From positions 620,001-684,000 of the forward strand of contig NZ_OZ032156.1 of assembly GCF_964026545.1 (NCBI RefSeq): 64,000 nt of DNA. The letters run 5' to 3'. Both the position numbers and the translations under genes were made by a program. This DNA is from Candidatus Tisiphia endosymbiont of Dioctria linearis. Lineage in GTDB: Bacteria > Pseudomonadota > Alphaproteobacteria > Rickettsiales > Rickettsiaceae. Under the pieces are notes generated by a model, which was not told where the DNA came from, ran no database searches, and was given only the letters and a program-made list of their open reading frames with translations. Position 1 is the stretch's first letter. Each line of letters opens with the position of its first letter. Shown piece by piece: positions 18,208 through 27,405 of the stretch.

Positions 18208-19449
18208 ATGTCTAATGAACATCAACTCCATAATACTAATTCTCTAATTACTATTGCAGGGGCTAGTGCTTTGTTAGGAGTATCGTTGGATACTATCAGA
18301 AAGTGGGAAAAAAAAGGGCTTGAAATAAAAATAAACATCGTTTTTTTCAATCTGAAGAATTACAGAGACTAAAATCAAAATTATCCGGGAATAATAATAT
18401 AGGATTCAAAATATTACAATCAGAAAGAAAAACCAATTTTCAAGTTTTAGAACTATTTGCTGGTGCCGGTGGTTTAGCTTTAGGATTGCATAATTCCGGT
18501 CTTAAAGGTTCTCTTTTTGTAGAAATAGATAAAAATGCAGCTGATACATTAAAAACTAATATGCCAAGCTGGCATGTTATTAATGATGATGTAAGTAAAA
18601 TATGTTACAAGAATATTTATGTAGATATTTTAGCTGGTGGATTTCCCTGTCAAGCTTTTAGTTATGCCGGTAAAAGGCTTGGTTTTGAAGATATACGCGG
18701 TTCTCTGTTCTTTGAATATGCAAGAGCAATAGAACAAATAAAACCTAAAATTATACTAGCTGAAAATGCTAAAGGACTGGAAAAGCATGACGAAGGTAGA
18801 ACATTATCAACTATGATTCATATTCTAAGTCAATTAGGGTATCGTATCGCTTATAAAGTTCTAAGAGCACAATATTTAGATGTAGCTCAAAAAAGAGAAC
18901 GATTAGTAATTATAGGAGTAAGGAACGACTTATCATGTTCTATTATATTTCCTAAAGAACAAGATTATACTATTAGTATAGCTGAAGTGCTAAAGGATGT
19001 TCCAATATCTGATGGTCAAACTTATACTGCTCAGAAAAAGAAAATAATGGAATTAATACCAGAAGGTGGATACTGGCGAAATTTGCCTGATGTTCTACAA
19101 AGAGATTATATGGGTGCTAGCTATCATCTAAGTGGTGGTAAGACTGGAATGGCAAGAAGACTTTCTTGGAATGAGCCGTCCCTAACTTTGACTTGTAACC
19201 CTGCACAAAAACAAACAGAACGATGCCATCCGTCGCAGACGCGTCCTTTAACAATACGCGAATACGCTAGAATACAGAGTTTTCCAGATTCTTGGAAATT
19301 TGTTGGTTCAAGATCCATCGCAATACAAGCAGATTGGTAATGCTGTGCCTGTTAATCTTGCATATCATATTGGCAGATGCCTTGTGGCAATGCTAGAAAA
19401 TTATTTTGATCCTCTTAGCATGACTATTTTGCCTGAAACGCAGATTTGA
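18208..19449 (+). pseudogene. DNA (cytosine-5) methyltransferase with MerR-like N-terminus, two frameshifts
   Basis: The ATG at 18208 starts a frame with a MerR/HTH-17-like helix-turn-helix (AGASALLGVSLDTIRKWEKK). At the A-run 18327-18330 the frame shifts by one base, and KHRFFQSEELQRLK then VLELFAGAGGLALGLHNSG (motif I) continue in the new frame. Motif IV GGFPCQAFSYAG with the catalytic Cys, motif VI ENAKGL, motif VIII QKRERLVIIG, and motif IX RPLTIREYARIQSFPDSW follow. A second shift near 19315 breaks motif X; in the other frame QIGNAVPVNLAYHIGR runs to a TGA at 19447. It is therefore a decayed orphan or restriction-modification methyltransferase, likely acquired horizontally. No restriction gene is visible beside it. 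Confidence 0.85.
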
Positions 19450-19594
19450 AGAATTTTTTTATAAACTCATCGTTTTGCCCTGTATTAATTTTGAATTCTG
19501 GCTGTAAGTTTGATATGATGGTTGGGATTATCTCAAATAAATGCTATTCGGGTTAGCATATGTGAGCCTATAAAACCATAATTAGAATTACGGT

Positions 19595-22500
19595 ATGACA
19601 CTTGTCCTTGGTTTAAATTCCGGTTTAGACTTTGTTGATTTAAACAATTTACAAGGTCTAAGAAAATTAGATGAAATTTTTTTAAATTTCTTGCAGAATC
19701 ATAGTTATTCTCTCTATCAAACTATTTTATCATTAAGAACTAATCCTGAGCAAGTTGATCAGCAATATTACTCAGATTTTTTATTAGAAATTTCACCTAT
19801 TTTTGATGATTTTCTAGCTGAATTATTTGCTATCGAGCAAGAAATAGCAAATATAAGACTTAGCCATCAAGAGTTTGATATAATTTACGAATGTAAGAGA
19901 AAGTTTGTTCAGCGTGTTGCAGTAAAAAAATATCCTTATGAGAAATTGCAAGAGATTGATTTTGCTAGTGTATCAAATTCTCTAGAAAAACTTCTGAAAG
20001 TTGGATGTCACCCTTGCGAGAATGACAAAAGTAATTTTACGAATAAGTTTGCTCGTCAAGTAATGGAATGGCAATTAGATGCTGAAAAATATGCTTTTGA
20101 GTTAGATATAGCAGCAAAATATGCGGCTTTTATGGTTTATAATAACGTTGAAAATCAACTATTTTCCCTACCCCAAAAAATAGATAAAGATAATCTAATA
20201 GACCATGACAAGGTAGCTAAGTATAGAAACAATGCAAGAATAGGATTTGATTATTTAGATTCTACATCCAATCTAGATGTGGTTTTAAATAATACTCATT
20301 ATTGCATCTATTGTCATAAACAGGAAAAAGACTCCTGTTCTAAAGGGTTATTATCAGCAATATGCTCAAATCAGAAGAGTATGCTGTCAAAGTCGGGATG
20401 TCCGCTGAAGCAAAAAATCTCTGAGATGAATTATGTAAAATCAAAGGGATTTAATCTAGCTGCCCTTGCTATTATTATCATTGATAATCCAATGGTAGCT
20501 GCTACTGGTCACAGAATTTGTAATGATTGTTCCAATGCTTGCATCTATCAAAAGCAACAAGCTGTGGATATTCCTCTTGTTGAATCTAATATCTTAGAGA
20601 CTACTCTGCTTCTGCCTTATGGGGTAGAAATATATTTATTACTTACCAATTGGAATCCGCTTAACATTTTTGCTCCTTTACCAAATCTTCCAACTAATTA
20701 TAAGGTTTTAGTAGTTGGTCAAGGACCAGCTGGCTTTAGTTTAAGTCATTATTTATTACGGGATGGGCATGATGTAGTAGCCATAGATGGTTTAAAAATC
20801 ACCCCATTGCCTTTTGATGTTAACCAGCCTATTAAATATTGGTCTGATTATAAAAAAAACTTATCAGAGAGAATACCAGGAGGTTTTGGTGGAGTGGCTG
20901 AATATGGTATTACTCCAAGATGGGATAAAAATAATTTGACGATATTACGTCTGATGTTACAAAGAAATAGTCGGTTTAAACTTTTTGGTGGTGTAAGCTT
21001 AGATAGTAATATAACTATGGAGCAGGTATTTCATTTAGGATTTGACCATGTTGCCTTGTGTACCGGGGCTGGTAAGCCCAAAATCGTTGAGATGAGAAAT
21101 TTTCTTGCAAAAGGTGTTAGAACAGCTTCCGACTTTCTAATGACCTTGCAATCAGGAGGAGCTTTTTTAGAGCAATCTATCACTAATTTACTTATCAGGA
21201 TGCCTATTATCATTATTGGTGGTGGATTGACCGCTATTGATGCAGCAACTGAAAGCTTAAATTATTATAAATTACAAGTAGAAAAGTTTCTAAAGAACTA
21301 TCAGTTATCAGTTGTAAAGAATGGTAAAAAGCACACAGAGCAACATTGGACAAATGAGGATAGATTAATAGCTGAAGAATTTATTTTGCATGCAAAATTA
21401 TTTAAGCAAGCACAAACTAGACAATCTATCAAGCAAATCCTAGACGAATTAGGTGGAGTAACAATTTGTTATAGGGGTAAATTAAAAGATTCTCCTGCCT
21501 ATAAGTTAAACCCTGAGGAAGTGATGTATGCTATGGGGGATGGTGTAAAATTTGTTGAGGATATGATACCTTTAGGTATTGATGTTGATCAGTACAACTA
21601 TACCCAATCGATAGAATTTGATAATTTAGGTGTAAGAAAAAAATTTAAGGCACGAACTGTACTGATGGCAATAGGTATCGATAAAGAGGTAGTAAATAAT
21701 CATTTAGAAGATATAGTCAATTCAGGAGAATTTGGGGCTAGGAGCGATGGAGCGACGCCAAGTAATAGGCGAGCATTGAGCGACAACGTCCCCAATTTCT
21801 CATCAATTGACTATAATGTAACATATTTTGGTGATTGTGATCCTTTATACTCTGGAAGTGTGGTTAAAGCCATAGCAAGTAGTAAAGAAGGGTACAAAAA
21901 TATCGGAGAAAAACTTACCCAAAATAGCCCAATTTTTCCTGGTAGTTATATAGATTTCTTTGCTAAATTAGATTATCTATTAATGAGTCGTATTGAAGAG
22001 GTTAATATTCTATCTGATAAGATAGTAGAGCTTGTAATACATTCTCCTCTTGCTGCTAAGAATTTTCAACCAGGGCAATTTTTCCGTTTGCAAAATTATT
22101 CTAGTGATATTGCAAAAATTATTGAACCTTTGGCTATTGCTGGAGCTTATGTTGATTCAAAAAATGGGTTAATTCATTTGATAGTTTGGCAAAGTGGTAA
22201 ATCAAGTAATTTATGTAGATATTTATCGAAAAATGAGCAGGTAGTACTAATGGGGCCTAATGGTAAGCCAACTGAGATATTGAAAGATAGCAATATAGTT
22301 CTTATTGGAGGAGGGGTTGGAAATGTGGTTTTATGCTCAATAGCCAAGGCTCTTAAAAATAATAATTGTAAAATTATATATTTTGCTGGTTATAAAAATT
22401 TACAAGATAGATTTTATCAAGAAAAAATTGAAGAATCAGCTGATATAGTAGTTTGGTGTTGTGAAGAGGGGATTTTATCAAAAAATCGGTCGCAAGATAT

Positions 22501-22840
22501 TAGTGTTAAGGGTAATTTGCTGTATGCTATAATGGGGTATTGTTCTCTCTGGGATAATTTGGCTATAGATAGGATAATAGCCGCCGGTGTTTCAGAAATG
22601 ATGCAAGCTATAAGAGATATAAAAGATGATTTTTTTGGTAAAAAACCCCAACTAATAGTAAGCATTAATTCTCCTATGCAATGTATGATGAAAGGCATTT
22701 GTGGGCAATGTATTCAAAAAATTACAGACAAAAATAGATATATTTTTACTTGTGCCTGCCAGGAGCAAGATGCAAAAATAGTCGATTTCACAGGGCTTAA
22801 GAGTCGTTTAGAACAAAATTCTCTGCAGGAAAAACTATAG
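19595..22840 (+). CDS. Large Fe-S/FAD/NAD(P) oxidoreductase: GltD-like domain fused to a PyrK-like reductase domain
   Basis: A 1081-residue multidomain redox protein. Residues about 235-330 hold Cys clusters (CIYCHKQEKDSC, GCPLKQKISEM, CNDCSNAC) resembling the N-terminal 4Fe-4S domain of glutamate synthase small subunit and dihydropyrimidine dehydrogenase. VLVVGQGPAGFSLSHYLL near 372 is the FAD Rossmann motif and IIIIGGGLTAIDAA near 538 the NAD(P) motif. From about 790 a ferredoxin-reductase-like domain ends in the 2Fe-2S site CMMKGICGQC...CACQ, as in PyrK. It probably moves electrons from NAD(P)H through Fe-S centres; the final substrate is unknown. A family A repeat adds 34 residues at about 707-740. 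Similar fusions occur in Rickettsia annotations under varied names. Confidence 0.85.
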   Translation: MTLVLGLNSGLDFVDLNNLQGLRKLDEIFLNFLQNHSYSLYQTILSLRTNPEQVDQQYYSDFLLEISPIFDDFLAELFAIEQEIANIRLSHQEFDIIYECKRKFVQRVAVKKYPYEKLQEIDFASVSNSLEKLLKVGCHPCENDKSNFTNKFARQVMEWQLDAEKYAFELDIAAKYAAFMVYNNVENQLFSLPQKIDKDNLIDHDKVAKYRNNARIGFDYLDSTSNLDVVLNNTHYCIYCHKQEKDSCSKGLLSAICSNQKSMLSKSGCPLKQKISEMNYVKSKGFNLAALAIIIIDNPMVAATGHRICNDCSNACIYQKQQAVDIPLVESNILETTLLLPYGVEIYLLLTNWNPLNIFAPLPNLPTNYKVLVVGQGPAGFSLSHYLLRDGHDVVAIDGLKITPLPFDVNQPIKYWSDYKKNLSERIPGGFGGVAEYGITPRWDKNNLTILRLMLQRNSRFKLFGGVSLDSNITMEQVFHLGFDHVALCTGAGKPKIVEMRNFLAKGVRTASDFLMTLQSGGAFLEQSITNLLIRMPIIIIGGGLTAIDAATESLNYYKLQVEKFLKNYQLSVVKNGKKHTEQHWTNEDRLIAEEFILHAKLFKQAQTRQSIKQILDELGGVTICYRGKLKDSPAYKLNPEEVMYAMGDGVKFVEDMIPLGIDVDQYNYTQSIEFDNLGVRKKFKARTVLMAIGIDKEVVNNHLEDIVNSGEFGARSDGATPSNRRALSDNVPNFSSIDYNVTYFGDCDPLYSGSVVKAIASSKEGYKNIGEKLTQNSPIFPGSYIDFFAKLDYLLMSRIEEVNILSDKIVELVIHSPLAAKNFQPGQFFRLQNYSSDIAKIIEPLAIAGAYVDSKNGLIHLIVWQSGKSSNLCRYLSKNEQVVLMGPNGKPTEILKDSNIVLIGGGVGNVVLCSIAKALKNNNCKIIYFAGYKNLQDRFYQEKIEESADIVVWCCEEGILSKNRSQDISVKGNLLYAIMGYCSLWDNLAIDRIIAAGVSEMMQAIRDIKDDFFGKKPQLIVSINSPMQCMMKGICGQCIQKITDKNRYIFTCACQEQDAKIVDFTGLKSRLEQNSLQEKL
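21713..21814. repeat. Family A palindrome inserted in the oxidoreductase gene
   Basis: 102 bp from ATAGTCAATTCAGG to CAATTGACTAT, exactly 34 codons, encoding IVNSGEFGARSDGATPSN followed by a Ser/Asn-rich tail ending SSIDY. It falls between the NAD(P)-binding part (MAIGIDKEVVNNHLED) and the block YFGDCDPLYSGSVVKA, keeping the frame open. Confidence 0.92.
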
Positions 22841-22860
22841 CTAATCTTTCCTTATGGTAT

Positions 22861-22978
22861 ATAGAGCTTGTCCGCAAACTAAAATTAATTGGAATGAAAA
22901 CGTAATTTTTTTGGCTATGAGTTGATTACTTCTTCGTAGGACACTTACTTCTATTACTTAGCTTTTGGACAAGCTATG
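22861..22978. repeat. Family E inverted-repeat element
   Basis: AGCTTGTCC (22865-22873) and GGACAAGCT (22967-22975) are perfect 9-bp inverted ends about 111 bp apart, extended imperfectly (CAAACTAA against TTAGCTTTT). The gap between the oxidoreductase and rplI contains nothing else. I saw no second clear copy in the window, so the family assignment is tentative. Confidence 0.5.
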
Positions 22979-23065
22979 AAGAGTGGAAGCAAATTTCAAC
23001 GAAAAAATAATTACCAACTAGATTGACTTATACAGGAAGCCTCTTTTCAAAACTAGTCTCTAATC

Positions 23066-23617
23066 TTATATTGCTTCATCGTTAGGAGTAAAATTTTCTT
23101 GTTGATCAAAACTCTCAAGAGGACTAATAGCATCTTGCTTGTTGCTCCTTGCATAATCTTGTGCTTCAGATTCTGATCGTGCCACAATTACTGTTATGTT
23201 TGTGCTAAGATCAGCGTGCAATCTGACCTCTACCACAAATACACCTGTTGATTTTATCGGCTTGTTAAGAATGATATTTAAATGTGATATTAACTGTGAA
23301 GAAGTCTTAGATAAACTTTCGGAAATTTCTTTATTATTCACTGAACCAAACAACCGACCATCATCAGAAGACTGTCTAATAAAGACCAGTTCTTTACTAC
23401 TTATGATATTATTAATAGCTTCTGCCTCAGATCTTATTTTTAGGTCTTTTTCCTCAAGATCATGTTTTTGAGTTTCTATGAACTGTTTATTAATCTCTGT
23501 TGCCCTAATTGCTAATTTCCTAGGGATAAGATAATTACGAGCAAATCCTCTTTTTACCTTAAGAATTTCTGCAATTTTCCCGAGCTTTCTTACGGGTTTA
23601 ATCAAAATAACTTCCAT
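23066..23617 (-). CDS. rplI: 50S ribosomal protein L9
   Basis: L9 binds 23S rRNA domain V with its N-terminal domain. The ATG at 23617 ([20 protein letters not shown]) fits the family start; an in-frame extension upstream would overlap rpsR and lacks homology. The N-terminal signature [17 protein letters not shown] is intact. The C-terminal tail after about residue 150 is acidic and Gln/Asn-rich and longer than in enterics, as in Rickettsia. It is the last gene of rpsF-rpsR-rplI. Confidence 0.96.
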   Translation of the reverse strand: MEVILIKPVRKLGKIAEILKVKRGFARNYLIPRKLAIRATEINKQFIETQKHDLEEKDLKIRSEAEAINNIISSKELVFIRQSSDDGRLFGSVNNKEISESLSKTSSQLISHLNIILNKPIKSTGVFVVEVRLHADLSTNITVIVARSESEAQDYARSNKQDAISPLESFDQQENFTPNDEAI

Positions 23618-23630
23618 TTTATTCCTCTGC

Positions 23631-23915
23631 TCAAACTTGAAACACAAAAGGTAACAATGCTAGAATTCTAGCAATTTTTATAGCATTTTTCAGTTTTCTT
23701 TGTTTTTTGGCACATACATTGGTGATCCTGCTAGGTAGCATTCTACCACCCTCCGATACAAATTTTATTAACAAGTCAGGATTCTTGTAATCAATTATTG
23801 GAGCATTTGCAATAGAGAGAGGGCAACCTTTACGTTTTCTAAAAAACACCCTTTTATTGGTTCTATCAGCCATTCTAGTCATTGACTTGGAGTCAGTAGC
23901 ATCATTTTCAAACAT
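23631..23915 (-). CDS. rpsR: 30S ribosomal protein S18
   Basis: S18 sits on the 30S platform bound to S6. [21 protein letters not shown] and [20 protein letters not shown] are diagnostic. I chose the ATG at 23915 ([10 protein letters not shown]), which has GGAAAAG just upstream; an in-frame TTG at 23930 would add five residues. At 95 residues it matches the Rickettsia protein. It lies 20 bp downstream of rpsF and 13 bp upstream of the rplI start. Confidence 0.96.
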   Translation of the reverse strand: MFENDATDSKSMTRMADRTNKRVFFRKRKGCPLSIANAPIIDYKNPDLLIKFVSEGGRMLPSRITNVCAKKQRKLKNAIKIARILALLPFVFQV

Positions 23916-23935
23916 TTTAATCTTTTCCAATTTTA

Positions 23936-24310
23936 TTATATTGAGTCTTTATTAATTGTTACATCCACTATTTCTTCATGGTCTAAACTTTTACTTCTTA
24001 AAATCGGCGAAGGTTCAATACTTATTGAATCAACATTTATATTAATAAACCTAATAATATTTTCGCTTAGCTTCATTTTCCTTTCCATTTCAGTTATTAC
24101 TGAAAAGTCAGTTTTAAGCCCCATAAAAACATAATGTCCTTTTTTGTTATTACCAATTTTATAGGCTAAACTTCTTAAACCCCAATATTCAGTTTTAACA
24201 ACCTCACCATTACTATCTTCAACAATTTTAGTAAAATCATCGGTAATTTTATCTACATCAGCAGACGAAATATCTTGCCGTATGATAAAAACTGATTCGT
24301 AAAAAGCCAT
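23936..24310 (-). CDS. rpsF: 30S ribosomal protein S6
   Basis: S6 forms a heterodimer with S18 on the 30S platform. [20 protein letters not shown] and [20 protein letters not shown] are typical. The 124-residue length is normal. It heads rpsF-rpsR-rplI on the minus strand; the promoter should lie within the 480-bp gap upstream, where nothing coding is seen. Confidence 0.97.
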   Translation of the reverse strand: MAFYESVFIIRQDISSADVDKITDDFTKIVEDSNGEVVKTEYWGLRSLAYKIGNNKKGHYVFMGLKTDFSVITEMERKMKLSENIIRFININVDSISIEPSPILRSKSLDHEEIVDVTINKDSI

Positions 24311-24790
24311 ATATAAGAATCTCCAGCTACAAAATAAAGTTATTTATAACAACAAAAAACATTTAATTCAAGTGTTATCTTTACTATAAGGCATAATTAA
24401 TGAATCTCTAAAATATCTCTAAATAATTGCATAATTACAACCGTTTTCTACGGTCTGTAAACAAATAATTAAATTAGTAGACTTATGTTAATAAATTTAG
24501 TAGAAATTTATTAATTAATTCGATAATATTGCACTTTAAAAAGTTAAGTTTAATATCATTACAATAATTTACAATAATGTAACATTAGACTCTTGCATAA
24601 CTAAATTATACTCTTTTGCTTTAGAATTGGTTTCGCAAAACTTTGGAGGTTGACGCACTTTACTTAATAATTATGTATATGTCGTCTTAACACACTCACC
24701 TTTTGTTTATGCTCCAATTTTTCAAATAATTTGGATATACAAGAAAAGGAGTTAGTTATGCCTAAAATCTTCATTTAATTAGTATTTAAA
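24311..24790. other. Intergenic region upstream of rpsF and the response regulator
   Basis: 480 bp with no supported gene. TTACAACCGT (24435-24444) and ACGGTCTGTAA (24450-24460) form an imperfect hairpin. A decayed family C arm lies at 24612-24655 (TATACTCTTTTGC then AGAATTGGTTTCGCAAAAC). An ATG at 24758 opens only six codons (MPKIFI). Divergent promoters for rpsF and the regulator are expected here, but I cannot place them with confidence. Confidence 0.4.
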
Positions 24791-25501
24791 ATGTTTGATA
24801 AATTACCACCTAGAATTCTTATTATAGAATCAACTAAAAGCATTAACGCTTCTTTATCTAATGTTATAGAGAGAGCATGGTTTAATCTTATTAGGGCTAA
24901 TACAGTAGAAAAGGCTATATCTTTTTCTACTACAAATCCCCCTGATGTCATTATTATTGATTCGATAGTACAAGATAAAGTTGCTACAGATATAGCAATT
25001 ACAATAAGAGAAATTGACGGCTTGGCAAAAGTACCAATAATTTTTTTGTTACACCCTGGCGAGTCTCCGTCTAACTACACTTTAGAAGATAACAACTTTG
25101 TTGCTTCTCTCATAAAACCATTCACGTCAGATCAACTAATGCTCTTAATAAGATCTTTATTAAGACGCTCTAATTTGATTTTACAAGATAAAGTTATAAA
25201 ATACAAAGAAGTTACTATGGATCTTACCACCTATAAAGTAACTAATAGCGGTCGGATAATTCGTCTAGGACCAACAGAATTCAAGATTCTACAACTTTTC
25301 ATAAAATCACCTAAAGTAATATTTTCCCGTCAAGATATTCTAGACAAAGTGTGGGGCAAGGATACGATTATTGACCTGCGTACTATTGATGTACATGTAA
25401 ATAGAATAAGAGCATCTATAAAAAACAAAGAATCTGAAATATTTATAAGAACAGTTCGTTCTACAGGGTATTGCCTTGATTTACCAGATATTCAGGATTA
25501 A
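24791..25501 (+). CDS. OmpR/PhoB-family response regulator with atypical receiver
   Basis: A 236-residue two-component regulator: an N-terminal receiver (residues 1-125) and a C-terminal winged-helix DNA-binding domain (TYKVTNSGRIIRLGPTEFKI to VRSTGYCLDL). The probable phospho-acceptor Asp is in DVIIIDS, and the Lys of LIKPF is present, but the usual acidic pair near residue 10 reads IIEST (one acidic residue only) and the switch Thr/Ser after the third strand is replaced in IIFLLHPG. This suggests altered or phosphorylation-weak signalling. Rickettsia annotations call such proteins CzcR or PhoB-like. No histidine kinase is adjacent. Confidence 0.88.
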   Translation: MFDKLPPRILIIESTKSINASLSNVIERAWFNLIRANTVEKAISFSTTNPPDVIIIDSIVQDKVATDIAITIREIDGLAKVPIIFLLHPGESPSNYTLEDNNFVASLIKPFTSDQLMLLIRSLLRRSNLILQDKVIKYKEVTMDLTTYKVTNSGRIIRLGPTEFKILQLFIKSPKVIFSRQDILDKVWGKDTIIDLRTIDVHVNRIRASIKNKESEIFIRTVRSTGYCLDLPDIQD

Positions 25502-25628
25502 AGTAAGAAATTATCAAAAATTTCTCATATAATTCTTGCAAAAGATATACAACTTGCAATTTTAAAAACTTGGTGTAATGTTCTGAATATTTTAATATAT
25601 AAAAGTACAAACCAATAGATTAGTTGTT

Positions 25629-26864
25629 ATGAAATCAGATAAAATTAAAAACACCCTCATTATACCATTATACATTATTATATTAATTATTGCAATACCG
25701 ATACTAAGCGAAACTATTTATACCCCCTCACTTCCTAGCTTAGCCAAGGATTTAGCAATTAGTGCTAATTTAGCTGAATATACCCTTACTATTTATTTGT
25801 TTGGTTTTGCTGTTGGGGTTTTACTATGGGGTAACTTATCTGATTCTTATGGACGTAAGCCTTGTCTACTTATAGGATTTTTGATTTACGCCTTATCATG
25901 CTACATTTGTTATCTAGCAGATAATATAAATATGTTACTAGCTGCAAAATTTATGCAAGCTTTTGGGGCTAGTGTTGGGTCAGTATTAGGACAAACCATA
26001 GTTAGAGATGCAATAAAACCGCAAGATCGTGGCAGGATATTCTCAACTATAAGTATTGCTATGGCTTTTGCTCCTGCTACAGGGTCAATGATCGGTAGTT
26101 TGGTAATAAAATTTTATCATTGGTCAGCTGTATTTCTTGTATTAATCGTAATGGCAATATTAATTATGTTGTTAGTATCAGCTAAACTTCCAGAAACTAA
26201 CCAAAATCTAGAGACTAAACGCTCGATTATTATATTGTATAAAGAATGTTTTAATAAAATGATCAGAGATATAAGATTGCTCGGTTTCGTATTTTTAATT
26301 GGAGCAGTAAATGGTATTGGATTTGGCTATTTTGCTGAAGCACCTTTTTATTTTATCTCAGGACTAAATATGGCAGCTTCATCATTTGGTATGATAGCAT
26401 TATTTTTATGTATTCCTTCAATTTTAGGTGGGATGATATCTAAAAGGATGCACAAATTGCAAATAACATCTGACAATATTATTTTTGCAGGTATTAAACT
26501 TATGTGCTTAGGAGCTCTGCTATTCTTTTCATCTAGTTATTTTGGTCTAATTAATAAAGATGATGTAACAGTATCTGTATTACAAACTTTATTATGGATG
26601 AGCATGATTAATACTTGTGCCATGATGGTAATGACCAATTGCTTTAGCCAAGCTTTGGAAAATTATGGTCAATTTGTTGGCACGGCATCTTCACTTTATG
26701 GTTTTATGTATTATGTAATTGCAGCAGGCTTTACAATATTAATGGGACATATGCATGACGGAACATTGATACAATTACCATTATTTATACTGATCATTGC
26801 AATTAGCATGATGTTAGTGTTTTATATTGCCATTAATAAGCAACCAACAGAAAAGAATAGTTAG
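25629..26864 (+). CDS. bcr: Bcr/CflA-family MFS drug efflux transporter
   Basis: A 411-residue drug:H+ antiporter family protein with twelve predicted spans. Family markers are ETIYTPSLPSLAKDLAIS after TM1, LWGNLSDSYGRKPCLLIG (motif A), and the antiporter motif C region AFAPATGSMIGSLVIKFYHW. Bcr-type pumps export bicyclomycin, sulfonamides or peptides in other bacteria; the substrate here is unknown. It is followed at once by an IstB scrap. Confidence 0.9.
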   Translation: MKSDKIKNTLIIPLYIIILIIAIPILSETIYTPSLPSLAKDLAISANLAEYTLTIYLFGFAVGVLLWGNLSDSYGRKPCLLIGFLIYALSCYICYLADNINMLLAAKFMQAFGASVGSVLGQTIVRDAIKPQDRGRIFSTISIAMAFAPATGSMIGSLVIKFYHWSAVFLVLIVMAILIMLLVSAKLPETNQNLETKRSIIILYKECFNKMIRDIRLLGFVFLIGAVNGIGFGYFAEAPFYFISGLNMAASSFGMIALFLCIPSILGGMISKRMHKLQITSDNIIFAGIKLMCLGALLFFSSSYFGLINKDDVTVSVLQTLLWMSMINTCAMMVMTNCFSQALENYGQFVGTASSLYGFMYYVIAAGFTILMGHMHDGTLIQLPLFILIIAISMMLVFYIAINKQPTEKNS

Positions 26865-26870
26865 GGGCTG

Positions 26871-27065
26871 TTGGCAAAATTATATGAACAGTCGTCACTG
26901 GTTATAACGACACATTATTTGAGATTTGAAAAATGGGGAGATATATTTGGTAATCCTAAGGCAACAAAGACAATTATCGACAGGATAACCCATCGTTGTC
27001 AAATCATAGAAACTGGTAATAAAAGTTTTAGAGGAGGAAAAAATGTAGATTATTGTATTAATTAA
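26871..27065 (+). pseudogene. IstB (IS21 helper ATPase) C-terminal fragment
   Basis: The frame reads LYEQSSLVITTHYLRFEKWG then DIFGNPKATKTIIDRITHRC and IIETGNKSFRGGK, matching the C-terminal third of IstB-like ATPases (which end around LLDRLLHHCHI...SYR). The Walker A and B motifs are absent and there is no transposase gene nearby. GGGGCTGTTGGCAAAAT just upstream resembles an insertion-sequence end. This is a remnant only 146 bp from tRNA-His. Confidence 0.75.
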
Positions 27066-27211
27066 AAATTATCAAGAATTTTAACTAAAATTAACTGATT
27101 TTTTATGTGGTCAGGGGGACAAAAAATGATTGCAATTTACAGTTATCGACAGTTAGTTATAAATATACTTGACTTACAGGTAATAATAATTTACTTTAAC
27201 GCAGGTTATAT

Positions 27212-27289
27212 GGCGGATGTAGCTCAGTTGGTTAGAGCATCAGATTGTGGATCTGAGGGTCGCGGGTTCAAGCCCCGTCTTTCGCCCCA
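27212..27289 (+). tRNA. tRNA-His (anticodon GTG)
   Basis: A full cloverleaf: encoded G-1 (27212), acceptor GCGGATG against CTTTCGC (one T-T mismatch and one G-T pair), D arm GCTC...GAGC, anticodon arm CAGAT-TGTGGAT-type loop carrying GTG, T arm GCGGG-TTCAAGC-CCCGT, C73 opposite G-1, and an encoded CCA (27287-27289). G-1:C73 is the identity element of HisRS, which confirms the assignment. Integration-prone elements flank it on both sides. Confidence 0.95.
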
Positions 27290-27405
27290 CCTTCTCAAGG
27301 TTTTATAACTTCACTCAAACATTTTTATTTTGGTTTTCCAGTAAAACTCCCCAAAATTGACCTACAAAAAGGTCTATTTTTAACCGTTTTTCACGGGGAG
27401 GAAGT

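Noticed and set aside
27105..27308. Open frame covering tRNA-His
   Set aside because: The tRNA explains the sequence; the frame has no independent support.
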